A DNA stretch of 13,955 nucleotides from Candidatus Peregrinibacteria bacterium RIFCSPLOWO2_01_FULL_48_20 (lineage in GTDB: Bacteria > Patescibacteriota > Gracilibacteria > UBA1369 > 2-02-FULL-48-14), in NCBI GenBank assembly GCA_001787475.1, contig MFXB01000063.1, positions 4,332-18,286 on the forward strand, given 5' to 3'. Below are positions 1 through 6,420 of the stretch, in pieces. The notes below the pieces were generated by a model that worked only from the letters and a program-made list of their open reading frames with translations, did no database searches and was not told the origin of the DNA. A program made the position numbers and the translations under genes. The stretch's first letter is position 1. The number at the start of each line of letters is the position of its first letter.

Positions 1-1069
1 GTTCACCTAAAAGTTTTCTCGCCAAGTCGGCGCTGTAGCTTGCAATGCCGTACCCTATTCCTTCACCCGCTTCATTTTGAATTTTCACGGTGTCTCCTTT
101 TTGAAAAACTCCTTCCACTTTGATCACTCCCACGGGAAGCAAGCTCGCAATTTTTTCTCGCAAGATTTTTTCCGCGCCGTTGTTAACCGTCACCACTCCT
201 TTTTCCTGTCCTTCATTGGTGGCCACCCATCGTTTCACACCGGACGCCCGTTTCTTTTCAGCGACAAAAACCGAGCCCACTTCCTTTCCGGCCAGCACAT
301 CCAAAAGCACATTTTTTCTTTGTCCGTTTGCAATGACGGTGGGAATCCCCATGCTCGCCATACGCTCGGCAATGCGCGCTTTGGTGAGCATTCCTCCGCG
401 TCCGAAAGACGATTTTGTCGGCGCAATATTTTTTTCCAAGGCCGCTCCCGCTTCAATTTTATGCAGCACTTTTGCGCCCGCTTCCGTCGGATTTTTATCA
501 TAGATTCCTTCCACGTTACTCAAAATCACCAAAGTGTCGGCATCCATCATGGCGGCGATCAACCCCGCGAGCTCGTCGTTATCGGTAAACATCAGCTCGT
601 CCACGGAAATCACATCGTTTTCATTCACCACCGGGACAATACTCTGTCCCAGAAGCGCCTCGAAACAACTTTTCATGTTCAAATAATGACTTCGATCGCG
701 AAAATCTTCCTTCGTCACCAGCACTTGGCTGCACACGCCGCCTTCCGCTTGAAAAAGCCCCAAGTACGTTTCCATAAGCTTGATTTGTCCCACGGAAGCC
801 AGCACTTGCCTTTTCACAATCGTACTTCCATTGTCGTTTTTCAGCTTGATAACGCCCCGCCCCGCACCCATGGCTCCCGAGCTCACCAAAATCACTTGGC
901 AGCCTTTTTTTTGCAGCTCGGTGATCTGATGGACCAAATGCCCGACTATGCCAAGATCGAGGAGACCGTTTTCCCGTGTGATCACGTTGGTCCCAACTTT
1001 TACGACAAGCGAACCCGCAGGGTTTGCTAAGCGAGAACGTGGCACAGCCACAACATTATTTTTTTTCAC
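1..1069 (-). CDS. proB: Glutamate 5-kinase (ProB), C-terminus cut by the window edge
   Basis: Glutamate 5-kinase phosphorylates L-glutamate with ATP, the first step of proline synthesis in the cytoplasm. I translated the minus strand by hand and found an unbroken frame of about 356 codons with no stop before base 1. Visible features are the kinase N-terminus VVKVGTNVIT (residues 22-31), SSGAMGAG, the glutamate-binding VNENDVISV, the FTDNDEL segment, NVEGIYDKNP, GRGGMLTKA, and a C-terminal PUA domain (GDTVKIQNEAGEGIGYGIA). By family length only some 15-20 residues are missing. The start is GTG at 1069, with an in-frame TAG just upstream (1081-1079). No usable start codon lies between the repeat and the essential VVKVGTN motif, so the first 21 residues, which contain RLANPAGSL encoded by the repeat at 1007-1041, are probably translated. 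ProB proteins normally begin right at the VKVG strand, so this extension is odd. A partner proA is not visible. Confidence 0.96.
   Translation of the reverse strand, partial: MKKNNVVAVPRSRLANPAGSLVVKVGTNVITRENGLLDLGIVGHLVHQITELQKKGCQVILVSSGAMGAGRGVIKLKNDNGSTIVKRQVLASVGQIKLMETYLGLFQAEGGVCSQVLVTKEDFRDRSHYLNMKSCFEALLGQSIVPVVNENDVISVDELMFTDNDELAGLIAAMMDADTLVILSNVEGIYDKNPTEAGAKVLHKIEAGAALEKNIAPTKSSFGRGGMLTKARIAERMASMGIPTVIANGQRKNVLLDVLAGKEVGSVFVAEKKRASGVKRWVATNEGQEKGVVTVNNGAEKILREKIASLLPVGVIKVEGVFQKGDTVKIQNEAGEGIGYGIASYSADLARKLLGE
1007..1041 (-). repeat. Copy 1 of an in-frame palindromic repeat, in the proB N-terminus
   Basis: These 35 bp match 8268-8302 at 33 of 35 positions, in the same strand and the same reading frame. 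The core reads, on the minus strand, AGCAAACCC-TGC-GGGTTCGCT: two 9-nt arms pairing with one A/C mismatch around a 3-nt loop. Weaker similarity runs on towards the start codon to about 1056. It encodes PRSRLANPAGSL of ProB. Both differences from copy 2 change an amino acid (Ser/Pro and Ala/Ser), and one of them lies in the loop while the stem is unchanged. Confidence 0.88.
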
Positions 1070-1080
1070 AACGTGCGCCT

Positions 1081-1110
1081 ATTATACACCCTCGCCTTTT
1101 AATTTGGCAA
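1081..1110 (-). promoter_or_regulatory. Sigma70-type promoter of proB
   Basis: On the minus strand TTGCCA (1110-1105), an 18-bp spacer and a perfect TATAAT (1086-1081). The predicted transcription start near 1074 leaves a leader of only about 5 nt before the GTG at 1069, with no ribosome binding site, so the message would be near-leaderless. Confidence 0.75.
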
Positions 1111-1168
1111 ACAAAATGCAAGTTGATTAATAAGAATGTTAATTTTCCTACTTTGACTATTGAATTTA

Positions 1169-1177
1169 TGGTATGAT
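1169..1177 (+). promoter_or_regulatory. Extended -10 promoter, leaderless, before the AbiEi-like gene
   Basis: TGGTATGAT is an extended -10 element (TG-N-TATGAT). Six nt separate it from the ATG at 1184, so the expected transcription start falls on the start codon. No good -35 is spaced correctly (TTGACT at 1153-1158 is too close), which extended -10 promoters tolerate. Confidence 0.55.
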
Positions 1178-1183
1178 TTTTCC

Positions 1184-1777
1184 ATGCACTTTTGGAAACT
1201 CGCTAAAACATTGCCCCCGATTTTTTCTCCCAAGGATATCCAAAAAGTTTTGAATACCACTTTGGCTTCGGCAAAAGTGCTTTGTTCCCGCTACACCAAA
1301 CAAGGCCGCTTTTTAAAACTCCGCCGCAACGTTTACATTTTCAAAGATCTCTTCGTCCATATGGATCAAGAACAGCTTTTCACGCTGGGCGGTCTCTTCC
1401 AGGACAAAACATACATCTCTTTCGCTACCGCTTTGGCCTACCATGGATTTTTGAAACCGGTGCCGCACTTCATTGAGAATGCGACCGCCAAACGCAGTTT
1501 GGAAAAACAAATCGGTTATCTCACATGGAGGTACCATCATTTGCCGGAGAAAGCCTTTTCTTCTTCGCCGGAGGAAGTGGTCGAAAGTATCGCAAGTCCC
1601 GAAAAAGCCTTCCTTGACATCCTTTATCTTTTTTCTTTGGGGCGCTACTACATCAATCTCAAAAGAATCAATCTTGAAGCACTCAATTTCAACAAACTCA
1701 GCCACCTCTGCACCTTTTATCCGGTTCGCACCCAAAAACTGCTCGGAAAACTTTATGGGAGGGCGCTAAATGTTTAG
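1184..1777 (+). CDS. AbiEi-family winged-helix antitoxin/regulator, without a toxin partner
   Basis: About 197 residues. The N-terminal part (FSPKDIQKVL through LKLRRNVYIF, about residues 15-55) looks like the winged-helix DNA-binding domain of AbiEi-type type IV antitoxins, and YISFATALAYHGFL matches the typical YIS..SALAYHG motif at the start of the C-terminal antitoxin domain. In the family, AbiEi represses its own promoter and counters the nucleotidyltransferase toxin AbiEii, normally encoded directly downstream. Here the next gene is carB on the other strand, and the two stop codons overlap (this TAG at 1775-1777, the carB TAA at 1776-1774), so no AbiEii follows. I chose the ATG at 1184 over the in-frame TTG at 1160 because a -10 element lies in between. 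The protein may be a solitary regulator, or its toxin may be elsewhere. Family assignment is fairly safe; function is inferred. Confidence 0.72.
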   Translation: MHFWKLAKTLPPIFSPKDIQKVLNTTLASAKVLCSRYTKQGRFLKLRRNVYIFKDLFVHMDQEQLFTLGGLFQDKTYISFATALAYHGFLKPVPHFIENATAKRSLEKQIGYLTWRYHHLPEKAFSSSPEEVVESIASPEKAFLDILYLFSLGRYYINLKRINLEALNFNKLSHLCTFYPVRTQKLLGKLYGRALNV

Positions 1778-4700
1778 ATGTAACTCGACCACGGCTCAAT
1801 CGCCAAATCCTCCACTTTGTAGTGTTCAAGTGTGTCCACCATGAGCTTGGCCACTTTCATGTCCGTGGTGAGCGGAATGTTATTGTCGATGGTGAGGCGG
1901 CGAATGGTGTAGCCGAGCGTCATTTCTTCGTGCGAGTAACCGCGCGGAATATTGATGACCCAATCCACTTTGTCCTTTTGAATAAGCTCGGCAAACGTGG
2001 GATGCAAGTCGGAATCCATTTTGTGAACCTCCGTCACTGCAAGATCGCCGTCCGCGAGCACTTTGGCCGTACCCGGCGTTGCGAACAAAGTAAAGCCCAT
2101 GGCCGCGAGCTTGCGAGCGGCTGGAAGAAAATCAGCCTTATCCTCAATCTTCCCGATTGAAATCAAAATATTTTTATGCGGCACTTCAAAGCCCGTCGAA
2201 AGCATGGCCTTGAAAAACGCTTCATGCAGATCGTCCCCGAAACAGCCCACTTCTCCGGTGGAAGCCATCTCCACTCCGAGTACGGGGTCCGCGCCTTTTA
2301 ACCGTGAGAAAGAAAACTGCGGTGCTTTCACGCCCACGTAATCCAAATCCAACGTGCGATAATTTTTCTTTTCCGCGATGCCGAGCATCGCCTCAGTTGC
2401 AATTTCAACAAAGTTATAGCCGGTCACTTTGGAGCTGAACGGAAAACTGCGACTCGCGCGCAAATTACACTCGATCACTTTGATGGCATTGTTCATGGCC
2501 AAAAACTGAATATTGAACGGCCCGCTGATTTCCAAGGCCGCCGCAATTTTTTTGGTAATCACTCTAATGCGTTTGATCGTTTCCATGTACAATTTTTGCG
2601 GAGGTAAAACGATGGTGGCGTCTCCGCTGTGCACCCCCGCATTTTCCACATGTTCCGCAATCGCATAAATGAGCACCTCACCGTTTTGCGCCACTGCATC
2701 CACCTCAATTTCCTTGGCGCCCATTTCAAACTTCGTCACCACCACCGGCGCTTCTTTTGAAATTTTCACCGCCTTCGCCAAGTAGCCTTTGAGAGTTTCT
2801 TCATTTTGCGCCACCGCCATTGCGGCTCCGGAAAGCACGTAGGAAGGACGCACCAAAACCGGATACCCAACTTCGTCCGCAAAAGCGCTAGCTTTTTCCG
2901 TGTCTGCAAATTCGCGCCACCGCGGTTGATCCACGCCGAGCGAATCCAAAAGTTGAGAAAATTTATGGCGATTCTCCGCTTGGTCGATGCTTTTCGCCGA
3001 CGTTCCGAAAATCTTCACGCCGGCGCCGTCGAGTTTCATCACCAAATTGTTCGGCGTTTGTCCACCTGTGGAAACCACCACGCCTTTCGGTTTTTCCAGC
3101 TCATAAATATCCAGCACGCGCTCCAGCGAAAGCTCGTCAAAATAAAGTTTGTCACACATGTCGTAGTCAGTGGATACCGTTTCGGGGTTGTAGTTAATCA
3201 TAATCGTTTCAAATTTTTGCGCCTGTAAAGTTTTCACCGCGTTAATGCTGCACCAATCAAACTCCACCGACGACCCGATGCAATACGCTCCGCTTCCCAA
3301 AACAATCGCGCGTTTTTTTCGGCCTCCAAAACTCACATCATGCTTGTCCCCATGATAAGTGAGGTACAAATAATTGGTTTTTGCCGGATACTCCGCCGCC
3401 AAAGTATCGATTTGTTTCACACTCGGCAGCACACCCATTTTTTTTCGCAATTTACGCACCGCCATTTCTTCCAGCTCTTTCAAAATGCCGATTTGCTTAT
3501 CGGAAAACCCGCACTTTTTGGCATCACGCATGAGCTCCTCATCAAGATCTTCTTTTTCGATTCGCTTACTCATTTCCACAATGTTTTGCATCTTCCCCAG
3601 AAACCAAGGATCCACGCCGGAAAGCTTATAAATTTCCTGAATATCCCAACCTGCTCGCAGCGCCTCCGCAATTGCCAAAACCCGTTTCGGTGTGGGATGC
3701 GAAATGGCTTGCTTCAAATTTTCCGTATCAATGTTGAGCCGCTCATTTTCCGTCAGACCGATCATTCCGATTTGCAACATGCGGAGACCCTTTTGCAACA
3801 CTTCTTCAAAGTTGCGCCCGAGCGCCATAATTTCTCCCACCGATTTCATTTCGCTTGAAATTTGATGCGAAACTTTTCGAAATTTGTCCAAATCCCAGCG
3901 CGGAATTTTCAGCGCGATGTAGTCGAGCGCCGGTTCAAAACACGCTGTGGTCACTCCGGTAATGGCGTTTCGCAAGTCGGTCAACGCGTAACCAAGCCCG
4001 AGCTTCGCCGCCACATAAGCCAGCGGGTAGCCCGTCGCCTTCGATGCCAGCGCCGACGATCGTGACAAACGCGCATTCACTTCAATCACACGGTACTCCT
4101 CGGATTTTGGATCAAGCGCGTATTGAATATTGCACTCCCCCACTATTCCCAAATGACGAATCACTTTAATCGCGATCTCCCGCAAGAAATGGTACTCGTG
4201 GTTCGAAAGCGTTTGCGAAGGCGCCACCACAATACTCTCTCCCGTGTGAATTCCGAGCGGATCGAAATTTTCCATGTTGCACACCGTGATGCAGTTGTCT
4301 TTCGAGTCGCGTACCACTTCATATTCAATTTCTTTCCAGCCTTTCAAACTTTCCTCCACCAAAATTTGCGGCGAGGAAGTAAAAGCCTTGTTCACCATTT
4401 CAATAAGCTCGGCTTGATTGTGCACAAAACCGCTCCCCTTCCCACCGAGCGCAAACGCCGCGCGAATGAGTAGCGGGTACCCGATTTTTTCCGCCGCCTC
4501 CAGCGCCGCCGACAAATTCGTACACGCAAAACTTCTTGGCACATTAATATCGATTTTTTGCAGCTCTTTGTTAAACAACTCCCTGTCTTCCGTTTTATTG
4601 ATGGCCTCCACCGGCGTTCCCAAAACTTCCACTTTGTGCTTTTCCAACACCCCTTCCTTTTCCAGCGCCACTCCGCAGTTGAGCGCCGTTTGCCCTCCGA

Positions 4701-4980
4701 ACGAAAGCAAAATCCCGTCCGGTTTTTCTTTCTCTATCACTTTTTCCACAAAATACGGCGTCACCGGCAGAAAATAAACTTTATCGGCCAAGCCCTTACT
4801 CGTTTGATTCGTCGCAATGTTCGGATTGATCAAAATCACCTCAATCTTTTCTTCCTTGAGTGCTTTAATCGCTTGCGAACCGGAATAATCAAACTCTCCC
4901 GCCTCCCCAATCTTCAGAGCGCCCGATCCCAAGATCAGAACTTTTTTGGGCAAGCGTAACTTGGAGGTTTTTTTAGGCAC
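1774..4980 (-). CDS. carB: Carbamoyl-phosphate synthase large subunit (CarB), CAD-like type
   Basis: CarB makes carbamoyl phosphate from bicarbonate, ammonia (delivered by the small subunit CarA) and two ATP, feeding pyrimidine and arginine synthesis. The 1068 residues are full length. First half: VLILGSGALKIGEAGEFDY (14-32), FGGQTALNCGV (94-104), an ATP-grasp domain about 130-400 with RAAFALGGKGSGF (173-185) and EVNARLSRSSALASKATG (300-317). Oligomerisation domain about 420-550. Second half: VLGSGAYCIGSSVEFDWCS (560-578), STGGQTPNN (637-645), VRPSYVLSGAAM (710-721), ECNLRASRSFPFSSKVTG (837-854). An MGS-like allosteric domain lies about 945-1055 (FATPGTAKVL, PLTTDMKVAKLMVDTL). Motifs such as QTSKGLADKVYFLPVTP and RAAFALGG follow the CAD/Bacteroidota type; E. 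coli has RPSFTMGGSGGG there. The start is GTG at 4980; a weak promoter-like TTGCAC-N17-TAAATT lies at 5035-5007. No carA or pyr gene is nearby. Confidence 0.97.
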   Translation of the reverse strand: MPKKTSKLRLPKKVLILGSGALKIGEAGEFDYSGSQAIKALKEEKIEVILINPNIATNQTSKGLADKVYFLPVTPYFVEKVIEKEKPDGILLSFGGQTALNCGVALEKEGVLEKHKVEVLGTPVEAINKTEDRELFNKELQKIDINVPRSFACTNLSAALEAAEKIGYPLLIRAAFALGGKGSGFVHNQAELIEMVNKAFTSSPQILVEESLKGWKEIEYEVVRDSKDNCITVCNMENFDPLGIHTGESIVVAPSQTLSNHEYHFLREIAIKVIRHLGIVGECNIQYALDPKSEEYRVIEVNARLSRSSALASKATGYPLAYVAAKLGLGYALTDLRNAITGVTTACFEPALDYIALKIPRWDLDKFRKVSHQISSEMKSVGEIMALGRNFEEVLQKGLRMLQIGMIGLTENERLNIDTENLKQAISHPTPKRVLAIAEALRAGWDIQEIYKLSGVDPWFLGKMQNIVEMSKRIEKEDLDEELMRDAKKCGFSDKQIGILKELEEMAVRKLRKKMGVLPSVKQIDTLAAEYPAKTNYLYLTYHGDKHDVSFGGRKKRAIVLGSGAYCIGSSVEFDWCSINAVKTLQAQKFETIMINYNPETVSTDYDMCDKLYFDELSLERVLDIYELEKPKGVVVSTGGQTPNNLVMKLDGAGVKIFGTSAKSIDQAENRHKFSQLLDSLGVDQPRWREFADTEKASAFADEVGYPVLVRPSYVLSGAAMAVAQNEETLKGYLAKAVKISKEAPVVVTKFEMGAKEIEVDAVAQNGEVLIYAIAEHVENAGVHSGDATIVLPPQKLYMETIKRIRVITKKIAAALEISGPFNIQFLAMNNAIKVIECNLRASRSFPFSSKVTGYNFVEIATEAMLGIAEKKNYRTLDLDYVGVKAPQFSFSRLKGADPVLGVEMASTGEVGCFGDDLHEAFFKAMLSTGFEVPHKNILISIGKIEDKADFLPAARKLAAMGFTLFATPGTAKVLADGDLAVTEVHKMDSDLHPTFAELIQKDKVDWVINIPRGYSHEEMTLGYTIRRLTIDNNIPLTTDMKVAKLMVDTLEHYKVEDLAIEPWSSYI

Positions 4981-5110
4981 GGTTTGGGAAATCTGCTATC
5001 TAAAAGAATTTAACCCGTCCGCGCTCTTGGTGCAAGGCGAATCAAAAAACTTGCAATAGAAGCCAAATCCGTGCACTCTATTTACGAACTAACATTTAAC
5101 AGGCTTTCAT

Positions 5111-5827
5111 ATGAGAATACTCCCCGTACTTTTACTCTTCACTTTACTTCTTGGCGCCTGTGCCACGCCGCCCGTTGTGGAAGAAGAGGACGATGCTGCC
5201 AAACCGGCCAGCGAATCGTTCGATTCCGCTCAAACGGTGAATGAAGACGGCTCGATTACTATTTCTATTTTATGGGATGGAGAGGAAGTCGGCACGATTG
5301 AAAAAGAGAAGCCGGGAGACGGCTACAGCGTTGAGCTGATGGAGGAAAGAGGCAGTTACGCTTACTTCAGCGTAAACGTAACCGGACTTGGCGGATATAT
5401 TCTTTATGGGGGTGCCCACTCCGTTTACGAAATCAATCCGGCGGAAAAATTACTCGTCAATATTTTTGAAGGAACTCCCGGAAACTTTGTTACCGATATC
5501 TCCGGTTCGGGAGAACTCGTGAGTTTCTCCGGTACAGGAGATGAATTGTTTATAAATCACATCATCCCCGCCGTTCAAGAAGACGACACGATTTTCAGCT
5601 ATGAAGTGGACGAAGAATTTGATGCTGCAGGCGGAGGAAAATTTTCTCCCGACGGTAAAAAACTTGCCTTTGCCGCCAGCATTTACGGAGACAACGTGAA
5701 CACAGATAATGAAATCACCGGTTTATTCGTGATTGACCTCGAAACTGATACGGTCACTGAAATCACTCGTGAAGAAGGTACGGGCGAAGTGGTTTGGCAG
5801 GACAATGAAACCGTGGTTTTAGACTAA
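5111..5827 (+). CDS. Lipoprotein with a TolB/WD40-like propeller segment
   Basis: This 238-residue protein begins with a short signal peptide (MRILPVLLLFTLLLGAC); LLGAC is a lipobox, so Cys17 would be lipidated after signal peptidase II cleavage and the protein held at the outer face of the membrane. An acidic linker follows (EEEDDAAKPASES). The C-terminal third has the signature of TolB/PD40-type beta-propeller blades: GGGKFSPDGKKLAFAAS, then LFVIDLETDTVTEIT and GEVVWQDNETVVL. Only one or two blades are recognisable, far fewer than a complete propeller, so the rest may be diverged or the domain may be a fragment. The start ATG has no Shine-Dalgarno. It diverges from carB across a 130-bp gap in which I see no strong promoter or terminator. 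Specific role unknown. Confidence 0.82.
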   Translation: MRILPVLLLFTLLLGACATPPVVEEEDDAAKPASESFDSAQTVNEDGSITISILWDGEEVGTIEKEKPGDGYSVELMEERGSYAYFSVNVTGLGGYILYGGAHSVYEINPAEKLLVNIFEGTPGNFVTDISGSGELVSFSGTGDELFINHIIPAVQEDDTIFSYEVDEEFDAAGGGKFSPDGKKLAFAASIYGDNVNTDNEITGLFVIDLETDTVTEITREEGTGEVVWQDNETVVLD

Positions 5828-5828
5828 G

Positions 5829-5846
5829 GGAGTTCAAAGGAGTTCA
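5829..5846 (+). repeat. Short tandem repeat GGAGTTCA, two copies 10 bp apart
   Basis: GGAGTTCA occurs at 5829-5836 and 5839-5846, just after the lipoprotein stop and in the 40-bp gap before the convergent RelE-like gene. It may be chance or a small duplication. No hairpin terminator is seen in this gap. Confidence 0.5.
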
Positions 5847-5867
5847 CATCCAAAGGGGCAGTTACAA

Positions 5868-6164
5868 CTACTTAAAAAGTCGTTTGACGGCCTCTTTGTA
5901 AACGATCGAACGGTGGTCTATCGACCAAATAAAAATTGTTTTTTCCACCACACGGTAGAGGATGCGATAATCACCCACACGAAGTCGCCTGTTACCCTTT
6001 AGAGTTTTTCGAAGTGGTCGGCCAAAACGTTCGGGGCTGATTAAAAGCTTTTCCCTTATCCCTTTCTCCACTTGAACCTGGGTGGAGTAAGGAAGTTTGG
6101 GAATATCTCTTTCGATAACGAGCCAATGATATTTAATGATGTAATCCACGCCAAGCTTCTTCAT
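5868..6164 (-). CDS. RelE/ParE-superfamily toxin
   Basis: About 98 residues from the ATG at 6164, the normal size for a RelE-type mRNA interferase. Typical family features are the N-terminal strand and helix (DYIIKYHWLVIERDIPKL), a central PERFGRPLRKTLKGNRRLRVGDYRI block (the RelE 'G..RLRVGDYRVIY' pattern, written here in part), then LYRVVEKTIFIWSIDHRSIVYKEA, whose H-R near the C-terminus matches the usual HR..VY ending. RelE toxins cut mRNA in the ribosome. The gene overlaps the upstream antitoxin by about 32 bp, typical of co-translated toxin-antitoxin pairs. A GTG at 6149 is an alternative start. The frame is open upstream to 6299, but that part is antitoxin coding sequence in another frame. 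Family assignment is safe; activity is inferred. Confidence 0.87.
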   Translation of the reverse strand: MKKLGVDYIIKYHWLVIERDIPKLPYSTQVQVEKGIREKLLISPERFGRPLRKTLKGNRRLRVGDYRILYRVVEKTIFIWSIDHRSIVYKEAVKRLFK

Positions 6165-6378
6165 GAGAAATAAATACAGCGTCGGGAGTATCACGTTCAG
6201 CAATAATTTTCTCCCATACTTCATCCTCATCAATTTCAAGAGCCAGCTCAATGAGTTGAAACGCCTTGGTTGCAACTGGCACACCATCTCTCTTTGCAAT
6301 TAGAGTCAAAACTTCTTCAATGTCTTCCGGAAGACTAATATTAATCCGTTTTTTTGATGTGGGCATAAGAATGGTCAT
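6133..6378 (-). CDS. Ribbon-helix-helix antitoxin of the RelE pair
   Basis: This 81-residue protein carries a short basic strand followed by two helices (KKRINISLPEDIEEVLTLIA and onward, about residues 9-48), the pattern of MetJ/Arc-type ribbon-helix-helix DNA-binding proteins. The C-terminal part (WEKIIAERDTPDAVFISHEEAW) is acidic and amphipathic, as expected for the segment that wraps and neutralises the toxin. It precedes and overlaps the RelE-like gene. In such pairs the antitoxin, alone or with toxin, represses its own promoter; a tandem 11-bp repeat sits on the promoter 14-35 bp upstream. A second Met at residue 5 (ATG at 6366) is a possible alternative start. Confidence 0.85.
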   Translation of the reverse strand: MTILMPTSKKRINISLPEDIEEVLTLIAKRDGVPVATKAFQLIELALEIDEDEVWEKIIAERDTPDAVFISHEEAWRGLHH

Positions 6379-6390
6379 GAATAACAGGTT

Positions 6391-6412
6391 AAGTGTATCA
6401 CAAGTGTATCAC
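6391..6412. promoter_or_regulatory. Tandem 11-bp operator of the toxin-antitoxin operon
   Basis: AAGTGTATCAC occurs twice with no spacer (6391-6401 and 6402-6412), one helical turn apart. Ribbon-helix-helix repressors commonly bind such phased half-sites cooperatively. One copy covers the predicted -10 (TACACT on the minus strand) and the other lies in the -35/-10 spacer, so binding would block RNA polymerase. Operator function is inferred. Confidence 0.7.
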
Positions 6413-6420
6413 CATTTCAA
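6392..6420 (-). promoter_or_regulatory. Promoter of the antitoxin-toxin operon
   Basis: TTGAAA (6420-6415), a 17-bp spacer and TACACT (6397-6392) on the minus strand. The -35 overlaps the TGA stop of comM. The predicted start near 6385 gives a leader of about 7 nt before the ATG at 6378. Confidence 0.55.

Noticed and set aside
77..1030. A 317-codon open frame on the plus strand opposite proB
   Set aside because: Its product is rich in His, Phe and Arg with no recognisable domain, while the minus strand of the same bases gives a complete glutamate 5-kinase. It is a shadow frame.
5868..6299. Longer version of the RelE-like gene starting at 6299
   Set aside because: The extra 45 residues overlap the antitoxin gene in another frame and do not resemble a RelE N-terminus; the ATG at 6164 gives the normal toxin length.
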